In this document: in pieces, positions 35,054 to 44,020 of the stretch
Layout of the letters: every line of letters starts with the position of its first letter
Position numbering within the stretch: position 1 is the first letter of the stretch
The notes under the pieces: model-generated
What the model was told of the DNA's origin: nothing
The model's database searches: none
Seen by the model: the letters and a program-made list of their open reading frames with translations, nothing else
NCBI RefSeq assembly: GCF_000732535.1
Contig: NZ_APNK01000003.1
Location: forward strand, 179,377-243,376
DNA: 64,000 nt
From: Salinisphaera hydrothermalis C41B8
GTDB lineage: Bacteria; Pseudomonadota; Gammaproteobacteria; Nevskiales; Salinisphaeraceae
Reading direction: 5' to 3'
Program-made: the position numbers and the translations under genes

Positions 35054-36168
35054 CGGTTGCCTGCCCGAAACGTACAATCAATCACCTGACCCGACTCCGG
35101 GTCGTAGGCGCGCATCATGGCGGGCCGTACCCACATTCGGACCGCCCCCTGCAGGTCGTCGCGCGAGCGCACGAGGTCGCTCGGCTGGCTGGCGACGACT
35201 TTGCCCACGTCGGTCTGCAAATGGAGGATTGAATCGACCCCGATGTCCTCGATCAGCCGCAGATCGGCCGGGAAATGTACCGCGTCCTCGGGGGCGTTTT
35301 CGTAGCCGATATGCTCCGGGCGAATCAACAAGCGAACCCGATCGGCGGCCTGTGCCAGCAGCCCCGGCTCGTCGACCGCCAGATCGAACAGCTTGCAGGA
35401 CACCGTCTGGCCCGCGTTGGCCACTGTCGCGTCGATGAAATTCGCGCGCGGCATACCAAGCACGCGGGCCATCGCCGCCGACTGCGGCGACTGATAGGCC
35501 TCGACCGCCGGCACGTTCTCGCGAATCCGGCCGTCCGCCAGTACCGCCACGTTGTCACCGAGCATCAACGGCTCCAGTGGATCGCCGGTCAGGTACAGAA
35601 AAGTCGCGCCGATCTGCTTCTGCAAAAGACACAGATCCAGCGCCAGCTGCTCGCGTAGTTTGAAGTCGAGCCCGACCAGTGGATCGTCGAGCACGTACAG
35701 CGCACATTTCTTGACCAGGCCGCGCGCAATCGCCACGCGTTGTTTCTGCCCGCCCGAAATCTGGTCGACCCGCTTATCGAGCAGACTGTCGATATCCAGC
35801 ATTTCCGCCATGTGGCGGACCTGGGCCGCGATATCACTTTTCTTTTGCTTGGCCCGAAGCAGCGGATAAGCAATGTTCTTGTACACCGACATATTCGGGA
35901 ACAGCGCGAACGACTGCGGCACATAGCCGATATGGCGCGCCGCCGGTTTCACGTCCGTGACGTCCTGATCGTCGATATACACGCGCCCGGCATCCGGCCG
36001 ATCGAGCCCACAGATGATACGGGCCAGCGTGGTCTTGCCGGTCGAAGGCAAACCCGCGATCACCAGCAGCTGCGCTTGATCGGCGGCCACGTGGACATCG
36101 CTCAGCACCTCATCGCGACCGAACGTCTTGCGCACGCCGACAACTGAAAGACTTTGGTGTTGACTCAT
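35050..36168 (-). CDS. ABC importer ATPase 2 (degenerate catalytic residues)
   Basis: A 372-residue ABC ATPase with a C-terminal regulatory domain. Walker A GLPSTGKTT (about 39-47) and the signature ISGGQKQR (about 137-144) are good. The catalytic Glu is Asp (VLDDPLVGLD) and the H-loop His is Gly (LTGDP, about 193-197). This is the mirror image of ATPase 1, so the heterodimer should have one consensus and one degenerate site. It starts eight bases after the small membrane protein gene in a tightly packed operon. Confidence 0.9.
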   Translation of the reverse strand: MSQHQSLSVVGVRKTFGRDEVLSDVHVAADQAQLLVIAGLPSTGKTTLARIICGLDRPDAGRVYIDDQDVTDVKPAARHIGYVPQSFALFPNMSVYKNIAYPLLRAKQKKSDIAAQVRHMAEMLDIDSLLDKRVDQISGGQKQRVAIARGLVKKCALYVLDDPLVGLDFKLREQLALDLCLLQKQIGATFLYLTGDPLEPLMLGDNVAVLADGRIRENVPAVEAYQSPQSAAMARVLGMPRANFIDATVANAGQTVSCKLFDLAVDEPGLLAQAADRVRLLIRPEHIGYENAPEDAVHFPADLRLIEDIGVDSILHLQTDVGKVVASQPSDLVRSRDDLQGAVRMWVRPAMMRAYDPESGQVIDCTFRAGNR

Positions 36169-36175
36169 GAATTAC

Positions 36176-36478
36176 CTAACGACCGAGCATGATCAGGAAT
36201 GGCGCACTTTCGATGCTGACGCCCACCACGCATCCCACGATCACCCAGGTGATGATCAGTGCCTTGACGATGCCGGCGTAGCTTGCGTCGTCGGGGATGT
36301 TGTTGAACGTGAAACCGAGCAATACGGTGACCATGACCAGCAGCACCCCGATGCCGTAGACCAGCTGGCTCGACTGCTGGGCGATCAGCACCAGCGACAC
36401 GAACAACAGCAGCGCGAGCGCCGTTCTCACGCCGCGAATGAAACGCGCCGCGCTGGGCGCGGATGTCTCCCGGCTCAT
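36176..36478 (-). CDS. Small membrane protein of the ABC importer operon
   Basis: A 100-residue protein with three hydrophobic segments (RTALALLLFVSLVLIA, YGIGVLLVMVTVLLGF, IITWVIVGCVVGVSI). It overlaps the upstream permease gene by four bases, so it is translated with it. I do not recognise the family. Two-ATPase glycerol importer operons also contain a small membrane protein (GlpU, DUF2160) in this position, but similarity to it is not evident. It may be an accessory subunit. Confidence 0.75.
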   Translation of the reverse strand: MSRETSAPSAARFIRGVRTALALLLFVSLVLIAQQSSQLVYGIGVLLVMVTVLLGFTFNNIPDDASYAGIVKALIITWVIVGCVVGVSIESAPFLIMLGR

Positions 36479-37335
36479 ACCTCACCTCGCACGGTGCCGA
36501 AGGTCATGCCGACCAGCAGATATTTCTGGAAGAAAAAGATCATGACGATGACGGGCATCATGTAGAGGCTCGTCGTGGCCGCCATGAAGGTCCAGTCGAC
36601 GCTGCCGCCGGAATACATGCCGGTAGCCAGCAGGCCCGGCACGTTCTGAGTGGACGAGCCGCCGACGATGTAGTTCACGAGGAATTCGTTCCAGACGAAG
36701 ATGACGTTGAAGATGAAGGCCGCGATCAGCGCCGGGCGCACCTGCGGCAGGATGATGCCGAACATGATCTGCAGATAATTAGCGCCGCAGATCAGCGCGG
36801 TTTCATCGAAACGCTGTGACACCCCGTCCAGAAACCCTTTCAGAATCCACAACGAGAACGGGATGGAATACATCGTGTAGAACAGGGTCAGCCCGACATA
36901 GCTGCCCTTCCAGTGCAGCTCCACGAACATCAGGAATAACGGGATGATCACCGCGGCCGCCGGCACCATGCGCATGCTCAGCAGCAGGAACATCAGGAAG
37001 TCGGAGCCTTTCGGCTTGAAGCGCGAAATCGCATAGGCCGCGGTGAACGACACGATCACGGCCAGCACCACCGATACCACCGACAAAATCACGCTATTGA
37101 TCAATGCCGGCAGGAATTCCGGCCGATTGAGCGTGTCGACGATGTTATGGAACGTCGGCTCGAAGAACACCGTGGGCACGCTGGACAACATCTGGTCGGT
37201 CGATTTCAGCGACGACAACAGGATCCAGAGCACCGGCAGGAAGAAAATCAGCGCGATCAGCCAGAGCAGCAGGTAATAAGCCGCTCGCTTGACGCGAGTT
37301 TGCACGCTTGTGTGTTGGGTCGCGGCCATGATCAT
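36475..37335 (-). CDS. ABC importer permease 2 (MalG/UgpE type)
   Basis: A 286-residue integral membrane subunit with six hydrophobic segments. It has the CUT1-type EAA loop near ETALICGANYLQIMFGIILP that contacts an ATPase. The N-terminus MIMAATQ overlaps the permease 1 stop by four bases (ATGA); an ATG two codons later is equally possible. It should pair with permease 1 to form the channel. Confidence 0.92.
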   Translation of the reverse strand: MIMAATQHTSVQTRVKRAAYYLLLWLIALIFFLPVLWILLSSLKSTDQMLSSVPTVFFEPTFHNIVDTLNRPEFLPALINSVILSVVSVVLAVIVSFTAAYAISRFKPKGSDFLMFLLLSMRMVPAAAVIIPLFLMFVELHWKGSYVGLTLFYTMYSIPFSLWILKGFLDGVSQRFDETALICGANYLQIMFGIILPQVRPALIAAFIFNVIFVWNEFLVNYIVGGSSTQNVPGLLATGMYSGGSVDWTFMAATTSLYMMPVIVMIFFFQKYLLVGMTFGTVRGEV

Positions 37336-38270
37336 CCCTCCACCCGCTTGAGGCTCAAGACATACAGATACAGTGAGGTGAAGCCGATCGCGATGAGCAG
37401 CGCGACCACGCCCATGGTCGAGGCGTTACCCATGTCCAGCGAGTTGAACCCGAGCCGGTAGATCCGCATCCCCAACAGCTCGGTCGAAGCCCCCGGGCCG
37501 CCGTGCGTGAGCAGCAACACTACGTCCGTGGTCTTGAAGGCATCGATCGTGCGCAGCAGCAGGCCGAGCATGAGGATGAACTTCGCATGTGGGAAGATCA
37601 CGCGTTTCAGGGTCGCGAACCAGCCGAGCCGGTCGACGCGCGCGGCTTCGAGTTCCGCCTGCGGCACCGAGGCCAGCGCCGCCAGCGTGATCAGCGTCAT
37701 GAACGGCGCCCACATCCAGACATCCACCAACAGAACGGCGATCTGGGCCGACATCTGATGCGATAGAAAGTCGACCCGGTGACCGGTAAACAGCTCGGCG
37801 ATATAGCTGATAACGCCAAAATTCGGGTTCAGCATCAGCTTGAAAAACACCCCGACCGAGGCCGGCGTCAGCAGCATCGGCGTGAACAGCATGGTCAGCG
37901 CGATACGTCGACCGGGCAGGTTCTTGCTGCCCCAGAACACCAGTCCGAGCAGTGAACCGATCAGCCCTGACAGCGAGACCGTCAACAGCATGAACAGAAA
38001 CGTGCGACTAAACGCCGACCAGTCGGAGGGATCGCTCAGCAACGACAGGTAGTTGTCGATGCCGTTGAACATCGGCGGGTTGCCGGTGGTGAGGGTATAG
38101 TTGTAGAAGCTCAGCCCGACCATCCAGATCAACGGGACGACGTTGAAGACGCAGAAAAAAATCAGCGCCGGCGCGAGCAGCCCCCAGACGAACCCGTGGC
38201 GACCGAGCGACCCCATAAAGGAGCGTCGACCACCGGCGTTCGGCACGGCCGTTGTGGATTTGGCATTCAT
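37332..38270 (-). CDS. ABC importer permease 1 (MalF/UgpA type)
   Basis: A 312-residue integral membrane subunit, six membrane segments, with the EAA loop around ELEAARVDRLGWFATLKRV. N-terminal 25 residues are hydrophilic. It lies 73 bases after the binding-protein stop, the only sizeable gap inside the operon, where processing or attenuation could set the usual excess of binding protein. Confidence 0.92.
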   Translation of the reverse strand: MNAKSTTAVPNAGGRRSFMGSLGRHGFVWGLLAPALIFFCVFNVVPLIWMVGLSFYNYTLTTGNPPMFNGIDNYLSLLSDPSDWSAFSRTFLFMLLTVSLSGLIGSLLGLVFWGSKNLPGRRIALTMLFTPMLLTPASVGVFFKLMLNPNFGVISYIAELFTGHRVDFLSHQMSAQIAVLLVDVWMWAPFMTLITLAALASVPQAELEAARVDRLGWFATLKRVIFPHAKFILMLGLLLRTIDAFKTTDVVLLLTHGGPGASTELLGMRIYRLGFNSLDMGNASTMGVVALLIAIGFTSLYLYVLSLKRVEG

Positions 38271-38343
38271 AATCAGAAGTTTCGCGAAGACAGGTTAGAG
38301 ATCACGGCCGGCCGGGGCACCGCCCGGCCGACCGTTGCCGAAC

Positions 38344-39831
38344 TCAGCCCAGACTCGGTGCCGAGCCTTTCGGTGCCTGTTTCGTCTCGCCTGCGTCGTG
38401 CAGGATCTTCTGCTGCTGGTAGGCGACGTAATCCAGAACCTTCTGCGGATCCTTGGCATTGCCCGCCGCATAGGAAGTGAACGCTTCCTGCTGCACATTC
38501 AGCAGCTTGGCGTAGTTCGGATCGTGCCAGAAGTCCTTGGTCCGGCCATTGGACAGCATGTACTTGTAGGCCTTGAACCACGGCTGGATGTCGTCGAATC
38601 CTTCGGATTCCAGCACCGACTTCACGCAGGGATTGCCGCCGCGCTTGGCGAATTCCAGCTGGGTGTCCTTGGCATACCAGTACTTGAGGAAATCGACGAC
38701 CGCCGCCAGCTGCTCGTCGCTGTTGAAGGCGTTGACCACCCAGGGCTGGCCGCCCAGGGTGTAGGTGCGCTTCTTTTCGCCGTTGACGTCGAATGCCGGC
38801 GGCGGCACCACCATGACCTTGCCGCGGAGGCTGTCCGGAATCATGGTCGGGCCCATGGCCGCCCACTGAATGCAGGAGAAAACCTTGCCCTTGGTGAACA
38901 GGTCGGCCAGCTCCGGAATGCCGACTTCGTTCGCGCCCGGCGGGTTGTATTTCTGCAGGGCCACGAACTCTTCCAGCGACTTCGCGTTTTCCTTGGTGTT
39001 GAGAATGCCCTGTACGTTGCGCGTTTTCGGGTCCCAGATGTGCTGGCCCTTGGAAAACACGAACGGATAGTAGTAGCAGGAGAAATTATCGTAGGTCTTG
39101 GCGTATTGGAGCCCGATGCCGTAGAGGTTGTCGTTCGGACGCGTGAAGAATTCCATCACGTCCTTGTAATCGCCCCAGGTCAGCGCCTCGAACTCGTCGA
39201 AGGTCTGCGGCAGCTTCTTGTTGTATTTCTTCTGGAAGGCGCTTTGTTCCTTCGGGTCCTCCAGCATGTCCTTGCGGACATACATCACCATCACGTCGCC
39301 TTCCTGCGGCAGCCCGTAGATGCTCTTGGTGCCTTCCGGATAGGCCATATAGCCGTCGACGACGATATCCGAGTACCAGTCGATGTTCAGATCGGGGTTT
39401 TTCGCGATGATGTCGTTGAGCTTGAGGATCCAGCCCGGCGTAGCAAACGCGCCCAGCCACTGCGAGTCGCTGATCAGCAGGTTGTATTCAGCCGAATGCG
39501 TCGCCAGCGAGGTCGCCGCTTTCTGGAACAGCTGCTCGAACGGCGCCTGCGCGCTGGAGAAATGCACCTTGTAGCCGAGTTTCTTCTGCGCATAGGGCGC
39601 AAACATCGAGTTGCCGATCTTGGTCGACATGGCACTCGGCGGCCAGCCGGCCAGACCCAGAATCTCGAGATTGATGCTCGCCCCTTTCAGGGACTTGGCC
39701 ATGGCCAGCGCGCTGCTGCCCAGAAACGGGATCGAAGCCGCGCCGAGGCCGGCCATTTTCAGCAGCTTCCGACGACTCATACCGCCCGCAGGCCGCTGGT
39801 CGACGATGTTGTCGCTATTGAATTCGCTCAT
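38344..39831 (-). CDS. ABC importer substrate-binding protein, Tat-exported
   Basis: A 495-residue family-1 extracellular solute-binding protein with a twin-arginine signal (SRRKLLK at 19-25 and a following hydrophobic stretch). The segment IYGLPQEGDVMVMYVRKDM and the large size resemble GlpV-type glycerol-binding proteins more than MalE (about 370). GGAGGGG directly upstream supports the ATG at 39831. First gene of the importer operon; preceded by two adjacent palindromes. Substrate not proven; glycerol or a polyol is favoured by family resemblance and by the GDPD and DeoR neighbours. Confidence 0.9.
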   Translation of the reverse strand: MSEFNSDNIVDQRPAGGMSRRKLLKMAGLGAASIPFLGSSALAMAKSLKGASINLEILGLAGWPPSAMSTKIGNSMFAPYAQKKLGYKVHFSSAQAPFEQLFQKAATSLATHSAEYNLLISDSQWLGAFATPGWILKLNDIIAKNPDLNIDWYSDIVVDGYMAYPEGTKSIYGLPQEGDVMVMYVRKDMLEDPKEQSAFQKKYNKKLPQTFDEFEALTWGDYKDVMEFFTRPNDNLYGIGLQYAKTYDNFSCYYYPFVFSKGQHIWDPKTRNVQGILNTKENAKSLEEFVALQKYNPPGANEVGIPELADLFTKGKVFSCIQWAAMGPTMIPDSLRGKVMVVPPPAFDVNGEKKRTYTLGGQPWVVNAFNSDEQLAAVVDFLKYWYAKDTQLEFAKRGGNPCVKSVLESEGFDDIQPWFKAYKYMLSNGRTKDFWHDPNYAKLLNVQQEAFTSYAAGNAKDPQKVLDYVAYQQQKILHDAGETKQAPKGSAPSLG

Positions 39832-39913
39832 ATTCCCCTCCGATTGTTCGCACTTGTTGCATTCAGAACGGCCACGCGATCGAGCCCCGGCGGGAAGCCC
39901 TTGCGCGCCCTGT

Positions 39914-39942
39914 GACGATTGAATCGTCGTTGTTCCAACAAC
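39914..39942 (-). promoter_or_regulatory. Twin palindromes, probable DeoR operator of the importer operon
   Basis: GACGATT-G-AATCGTC (39914-39928) is a perfect 7-bp-arm inverted repeat, and GTTGTT-CC-AACAAC (39929-39942) follows directly. Both lie about 85-110 bases upstream of the binding-protein ATG. Adjacent DeoR/GlpR-like regulator and divergence from any other gene make these candidate operators. Confidence 0.55.
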
Positions 39943-40011
39943 CATGCGGCCGCATTTTCTTCTGTCGCGACCGAACGGTTACCCGAGTCAATTGATAAGA
40001 AGCCCTCCTAT

Positions 40012-40767
40012 CTAGTCCGAGATCACTTCCAGCGGCACACCGGCCGTCACGAGTTCCTCGATCATGGCGGGATCCGCCCCCGACGTGGTCAGCACGTGAT
40101 CGAATGAATCGAGACGTGCGAACTGATGCAGCGCCGATTTGCCGAACTTCGAACTATCGAAGGCCAGCACGCTACGTTCGACGCTGGCTTTCATGATGCG
40201 TTTGGTCCGCACCAGCGCATCCTCCTGCAGGTACGCCGACCCCTTCTGGACACCGGCGACCGAAAACACGGCGAGATCAGCGCTCAAATGCTCGAGCGCC
40301 AGATCGCAGGTCATGCCGAGATAGGCATTCATGGTCGGGTCGTAGCGGCCGCCGAGGCAGATCACGGTGTAGCCATCGTCTTCACGCAGGGTTTCCACCA
40401 GGGCGGCCGCATTGGTGATCACGGTCAGCGGCTTACACTCCGGCAGAAATTCCACCAGCGCCGCCGTCGTGGAGCTGTCGTCGAGCATCACCGTCATACC
40501 GGGCTCGATGAACTCGGCCACCCGTTGCGCCAAAGCACGCTTGGGCGCCGCGCTGCGTCGCGCGCGGTAGTGGTAATTGCTCTCGAACACCACGCTCGGC
40601 AGCACCGTGACCCCGCCACGGACCTTGCGTACGAAGCGAAGATCCACCAGCCGGCTGATATCCCGATGAATGGTCATACGGCTGACACCGAAATGCTCGG
40701 CCAGCTCGCTCACGCTGGCGGTTTCCTGCTCGCACAGGAAGTCGAGAATTTCAGTCTGCCGCTCCAT
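40012..40767 (-). CDS. DeoR/GlpR-family transcriptional regulator
   Basis: A 251-residue repressor: N-terminal DeoR winged helix (ERQTEILDFL, VSELAEHFGVSRMTIHRDI) and a C-terminal phosphosugar-sensing domain with DDSSTTAALVEFL, ITNAAALVE and ICLGGRYD. The family responds to sugar phosphates; GlpR senses glycerol-3-phosphate. The gene directly precedes the importer operon on the same strand, so it is the likely local repressor. The ATG at 40767 begins the helix-turn-helix correctly. Confidence 0.93.
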   Translation of the reverse strand: MERQTEILDFLCEQETASVSELAEHFGVSRMTIHRDISRLVDLRFVRKVRGGVTVLPSVVFESNYHYRARRSAAPKRALAQRVAEFIEPGMTVMLDDSSTTAALVEFLPECKPLTVITNAAALVETLREDDGYTVICLGGRYDPTMNAYLGMTCDLALEHLSADLAVFSVAGVQKGSAYLQEDALVRTKRIMKASVERSVLAFDSSKFGKSALHQFARLDSFDHVLTTSGADPAMIEELVTAGVPLEVISD

Positions 40768-40814
40768 ACACCCGGGCCCCGAAGAATCGCTGCATAACAC
40801 ACGAAGTGTTTTAC

Positions 40815-40862
40815 GTAACTCTTATCGTGTTACAAACAACATCATTCAACGTTGCAACGTTG
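40815..40862 (-). promoter_or_regulatory. Palindromes upstream of the DeoR gene
   Basis: GTAAC (40815-40819) and GTTAC (40829-40833) form an inverted repeat spaced by nine, and CAACGTTGCAACGTTG at 40847-40862 is a perfect 16-bp palindrome. They lie 48-95 bases upstream of the regulator start and are candidates for autoregulation. The core GTTGCAAC recurs upstream of the sugar-binding-protein gene at 42892-42899. Confidence 0.45.
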
Positions 40863-41023
40863 TCTGTTAGCGATTGGTCGAAGCCCCATTCGTCACAACG
40901 CAACGCCGGCGCATCCGCCGGGCAGACACGCCCGTTCACGGGTCCGCGCGAGTTTCGCGAACGATGAGTTAAGTGGATGAAACCGAAGCGGTTCGAGCGC
41001 CGCCCAACTTTCGGGATATGCGG

Positions 41024-41959
41024 CTACGGCGCGGCGCTGAGTGCGCCGCCGCGATCAGGGTGCAACAGCGCCCCAGCAATGTCACAGAAGTCCGTGAAAA
41101 CGCCATCGACGTCGTAATCGAAATAAAACGCCGCCAGTTCGGCGCGCAAATTGTTGTAGCCGGGGCCGAGTTGGTCCGCACGGAAGGTGTAGGGGTGCAC
41201 GAGCAGCCCGCGGTCGTGGGCCGCGTGCACGAGCGCGCCCTCGCTTTCGACGATCAGCGTCTTGTCCGGGCCGATGCCATCGGCATAGCTGGCAATGGCA
41301 TCGAGTCCGGCGGGCGTGATCCAGTCGGCCTCGAGTTCGGTATGGCCAATGAGCTGGATCATCGGTAGCTCGCTACGCATTTCCTCGCGCATCACGCGCA
41401 GGTTGGTCGGCGAGAAACTCTGAACGAACACCGGCGCATCGCGTCCCGTGTAGCCGTATTCGGCCAGCAGGGCGAGTAGCGTCGGTTCCAGCGCCAGACC
41501 GGCCGCCGCATGGAACTCGGGCGACTTGGTCTCCGGATAGACGCCAACGCGACGCCCGGTCTGCCGATTGAGCGCAGCCACCAGATCGAGCAGTTCGGTA
41601 AAGGTCGGCACCCCGAACCCTCTTGCGTTGGCGTCGAAGCGACCGGGAAAAACCCGGGCGCCCGTCTCATCGACACGCTCACGCGCATGAAGCGTCCGCA
41701 CTTCGTCGAGCGTGAAATCGGCGGCATACCAGCGGCCGTCACTGCGCGCCCGGGCCGGGTAGCGCACCGCCACATCGGTGGTGCGGTCGAGGTGGATATC
41801 GTGGCAGCAGATCAGCTCGCCTTCGCGCGTCGAAACCAGGTCGGGTTCGAGGTAGTCCGCGCCAAGCGCATAGGCCATGGCGTAGCCAGCCAGCGTGTGT
41901 TCGGGCAGATAACCGCTCGCACCGCGATGAGCGATCACGATCTTTCGGCTGGCTTCCAT
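41024..41959 (-). CDS. Glycerophosphodiester phosphodiesterase, GlpQ-like, no signal peptide
   Basis: A 311-residue GDPD TIM-barrel hydrolase that splits glycerophosphodiesters into glycerol-3-phosphate and an alcohol. The catalytic and metal residues appear in AHRGASGYLPEHT (His, Arg, Glu), LEPDLV and CHDIHLDRTT, with the metal Glu in YPETKSP. Length and spacing match the GlpQ type, but no signal peptide is seen from the ATG at 41959, so it is probably cytoplasmic. It lies upstream of the DeoR gene, linking the locus to glycerol metabolism. Confidence 0.9.
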   Translation of the reverse strand: MEASRKIVIAHRGASGYLPEHTLAGYAMAYALGADYLEPDLVSTREGELICCHDIHLDRTTDVAVRYPARARSDGRWYAADFTLDEVRTLHARERVDETGARVFPGRFDANARGFGVPTFTELLDLVAALNRQTGRRVGVYPETKSPEFHAAAGLALEPTLLALLAEYGYTGRDAPVFVQSFSPTNLRVMREEMRSELPMIQLIGHTELEADWITPAGLDAIASYADGIGPDKTLIVESEGALVHAAHDRGLLVHPYTFRADQLGPGYNNLRAELAAFYFDYDVDGVFTDFCDIAGALLHPDRGGALSAAP

Positions 41960-42093
41960 GGCGCGGCCCGCAGGAGTGACGATTTCAGCGTAGCTCACTC
42001 GGGCCCATGCGCCTATCGCTTGACGTCGTGCCGTCGGCCCATTCACATTTCGGAACTATTGTCCCGCCTAACAGAACCACAACGAGTGGCGAT

Positions 42094-42858
42094 ATGACGA
42101 TATCCGTGGAACGCGCTTTCGGGCTGTTACGCATCGTCTGCGAGGCCGATCGGCCGCCGCGTTTTTCCGACATCGTGAACGCATCCGGCCTGCCCAAATC
42201 GACCGTGAACCGACTCTTAGCCACGCTGGGCACACAAGGCCTGGTGCGCTTCGATAGCCAAGATAAATGCTATCGCCCCGGCTTCGGCCTGTTGTCGCTG
42301 GCGGCGGGCACCTGGGCCGGGCTCGATATCCGGCGCGCGGCGACCGACGAAATGGCCGCCCTGCTGTCCGAGCTTGGTGAAACCGTGCATCTGGCGGTGC
42401 TCGAGGGCGACGAAGTCATTTACCTCGACAAGCTCGAGAGTCCGCAGTCGATCCGGCTGTTTTCGGCCGTCGGCAAACGCGGGCCGGTCTACTGCACCGG
42501 CATCGGCAAGGCCATTCTGGCCGAGCTACCCGAAGCCGAGCGGGACGCGATCATCACCGGGCTCAAACCGATCCGCTACACGCCCTCTACCCTCACGTCC
42601 CCGGATACGCTGCGCACGGAACTCGAGGCGATTCGCGAGCGTGGCTGTGCCTACGACATGGAAGAGCACGAGGAAGGCATCCGCTGCGTGGCCGTGGCCA
42701 TTCGCAACTTCCGCGGCGAACCGATTGCCGGCATCAGCGTGACCTCGACCGCAAGCCGCCTGGCCGGCACGCGCATGGTCGACGAAATCCAGCCACGCGT
42801 GATCGCTGCCGGCCGCCGGATCTCGGAAGCCCTGGGCCACCTCCCGAGCACGCACTGA
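42094..42858 (+). CDS. IclR-family transcriptional regulator
   Basis: A 254-residue regulator: N-terminal winged helix (VERAFGLLRIVCEAD, FSDIVNASGLPKSTVNRLL) and a C-terminal GAF-like effector domain (VYCTGIGKAILAELP, RGCAYDMEEHEEGIRCVA). The in-frame codon at 42007 would overlap the divergent GDPD gene, so the ATG at 42094 is used. It stands 122 bases before the sugar importer operon, which it presumably controls. Confidence 0.92.
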   Translation: MTISVERAFGLLRIVCEADRPPRFSDIVNASGLPKSTVNRLLATLGTQGLVRFDSQDKCYRPGFGLLSLAAGTWAGLDIRRAATDEMAALLSELGETVHLAVLEGDEVIYLDKLESPQSIRLFSAVGKRGPVYCTGIGKAILAELPEAERDAIITGLKPIRYTPSTLTSPDTLRTELEAIRERGCAYDMEEHEEGIRCVAVAIRNFRGEPIAGISVTSTASRLAGTRMVDEIQPRVIAAGRRISEALGHLPSTH

Positions 42859-42883
42859 CCCCGATCCCAAACCAAAGTCGCAA

Positions 42884-42912
42884 TTGACATCGTTGCAACA
42901 CACGCTTCTAGT
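42884..42912 (+). promoter_or_regulatory. Sigma-70-like promoter of the sugar importer with palindrome in spacer
   Basis: TTGACA at 42884-42889 and TCTAGT at 42907-42912 are separated by 17 bases. The 8-bp palindrome GTTGCAAC (42892-42899) lies in the spacer and would be a good repressor site. The SD GGAGGAG precedes the gene start at 42981. Confidence 0.55.
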
Positions 42913-42980
42913 GAAGACGCACTAAGCGAAACAAAAGTTCCGACTAGCGGAACAAACAACAAGAACTGGAGGAGACGACG

Positions 42981-44012
42981 ATGGGATTTTCATCCACCCG
43001 CGGATCGCTGCTGGCGGCCGTTCTGGTCGGCAGTCTGGCCGCAACCACGGCGGGCGCCGCCTGGGCCGCCGACAACGGCGCGGCCGATAACGCCGCCACC
43101 TGTACCAACAAATCGCCTTCCAAGATGCCGTTTTCGAAGATGACGGTGGGCTTTTCGCAGTCGGAGAACCTGCAGAATCCGTTCCGCGCCGCCGAAACGA
43201 AATCGGTGCGTGATGCCGCCAAGGCCGCCGGCGTCAAGCGTCTGCTCTATGCCAACGCCAACAGCGACCAGGCCAAGCAGGTATCCGACATCCAGTCGAT
43301 GATCAACCAGGGCGCCAACGCGCTGATCGTCGCGCCGCTGAACTCGACCGGTCTCAAGCCGGCGCTGGAGGCCGCGGCGGCCAAGGGCATCCCGGTGGTC
43401 ACCATCGATCGCCAGACCGCCGGCAAACCATGCCGTGATTTCATCACCTTCATGGGCTCGGACTTCCACAAGCAAGCCGTGCGCGCCGCGAAACAGCTGG
43501 TCAAGGCGACCGGCGGCAAGGCCAAGATCGTCGAGCTGCAGGGCGCTTACGGCAACTCGGTGGAAACCGCACGCACCGACGGCTTTGCCCAGATCATCGA
43601 CCAGCACAAAGGCATGCAGATCGTGGCCAAACAGTCGGCCAAATGGTCGACCACCGAGGCCCAGAAGGTGATGTCTCAGATTCTGCTGTCGCATCCGGAC
43701 GTCAACGCCGTCTATGCCCAGAGCGACACCATGGCGCTGGGCGCAATCAAGGCCATTCAGCAGTTCGGCAAGACGCCGGGCAAGGATATCCAGGTGGTCT
43801 CGATCGACGGTACCACCGAGGCGGTGAAGCTAGTCGCCAACGGCCAGATCGCGGCAGATATCGAGACCAACCCGCGCTTCGGCAAGCGGGCGTTTCAGGC
43901 GATTCACGACTATATGAATGGTCAGCCGGTCAAGCAGACGATCATCATGCATGACCATCTGTTCACCCCGGCCAACGCCCAGAAGTCGCTGGATAGCGGC
44001 AAGGTCTACTAA
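42981..44012 (+). CDS. Sugar ABC transporter substrate-binding protein 1, YtfQ-like
   Basis: A 343-residue periplasmic-binding-protein type I (LacI-like) protein with a signal peptide ending AWAA. Matches YtfQ (galactofuranose) features: MTVGFSQSENLQNPFRAAET, APLNSTGLKPAL, VVTIDRQT, ELQGAYGNSVETART and QSDTMALGAIKAI. Two Cys (one in the mature N-terminus, one in GKPCRDF) are conserved in the tandem copy and may form a disulfide. Strong SD. First gene of the importer operon; the actual sugar is not determinable. Confidence 0.92.
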   Translation: MGFSSTRGSLLAAVLVGSLAATTAGAAWAADNGAADNAATCTNKSPSKMPFSKMTVGFSQSENLQNPFRAAETKSVRDAAKAAGVKRLLYANANSDQAKQVSDIQSMINQGANALIVAPLNSTGLKPALEAAAAKGIPVVTIDRQTAGKPCRDFITFMGSDFHKQAVRAAKQLVKATGGKAKIVELQGAYGNSVETARTDGFAQIIDQHKGMQIVAKQSAKWSTTEAQKVMSQILLSHPDVNAVYAQSDTMALGAIKAIQQFGKTPGKDIQVVSIDGTTEAVKLVANGQIAADIETNPRFGKRAFQAIHDYMNGQPVKQTIIMHDHLFTPANAQKSLDSGKVY

Positions 44013-44020
44013 GCGATCGA

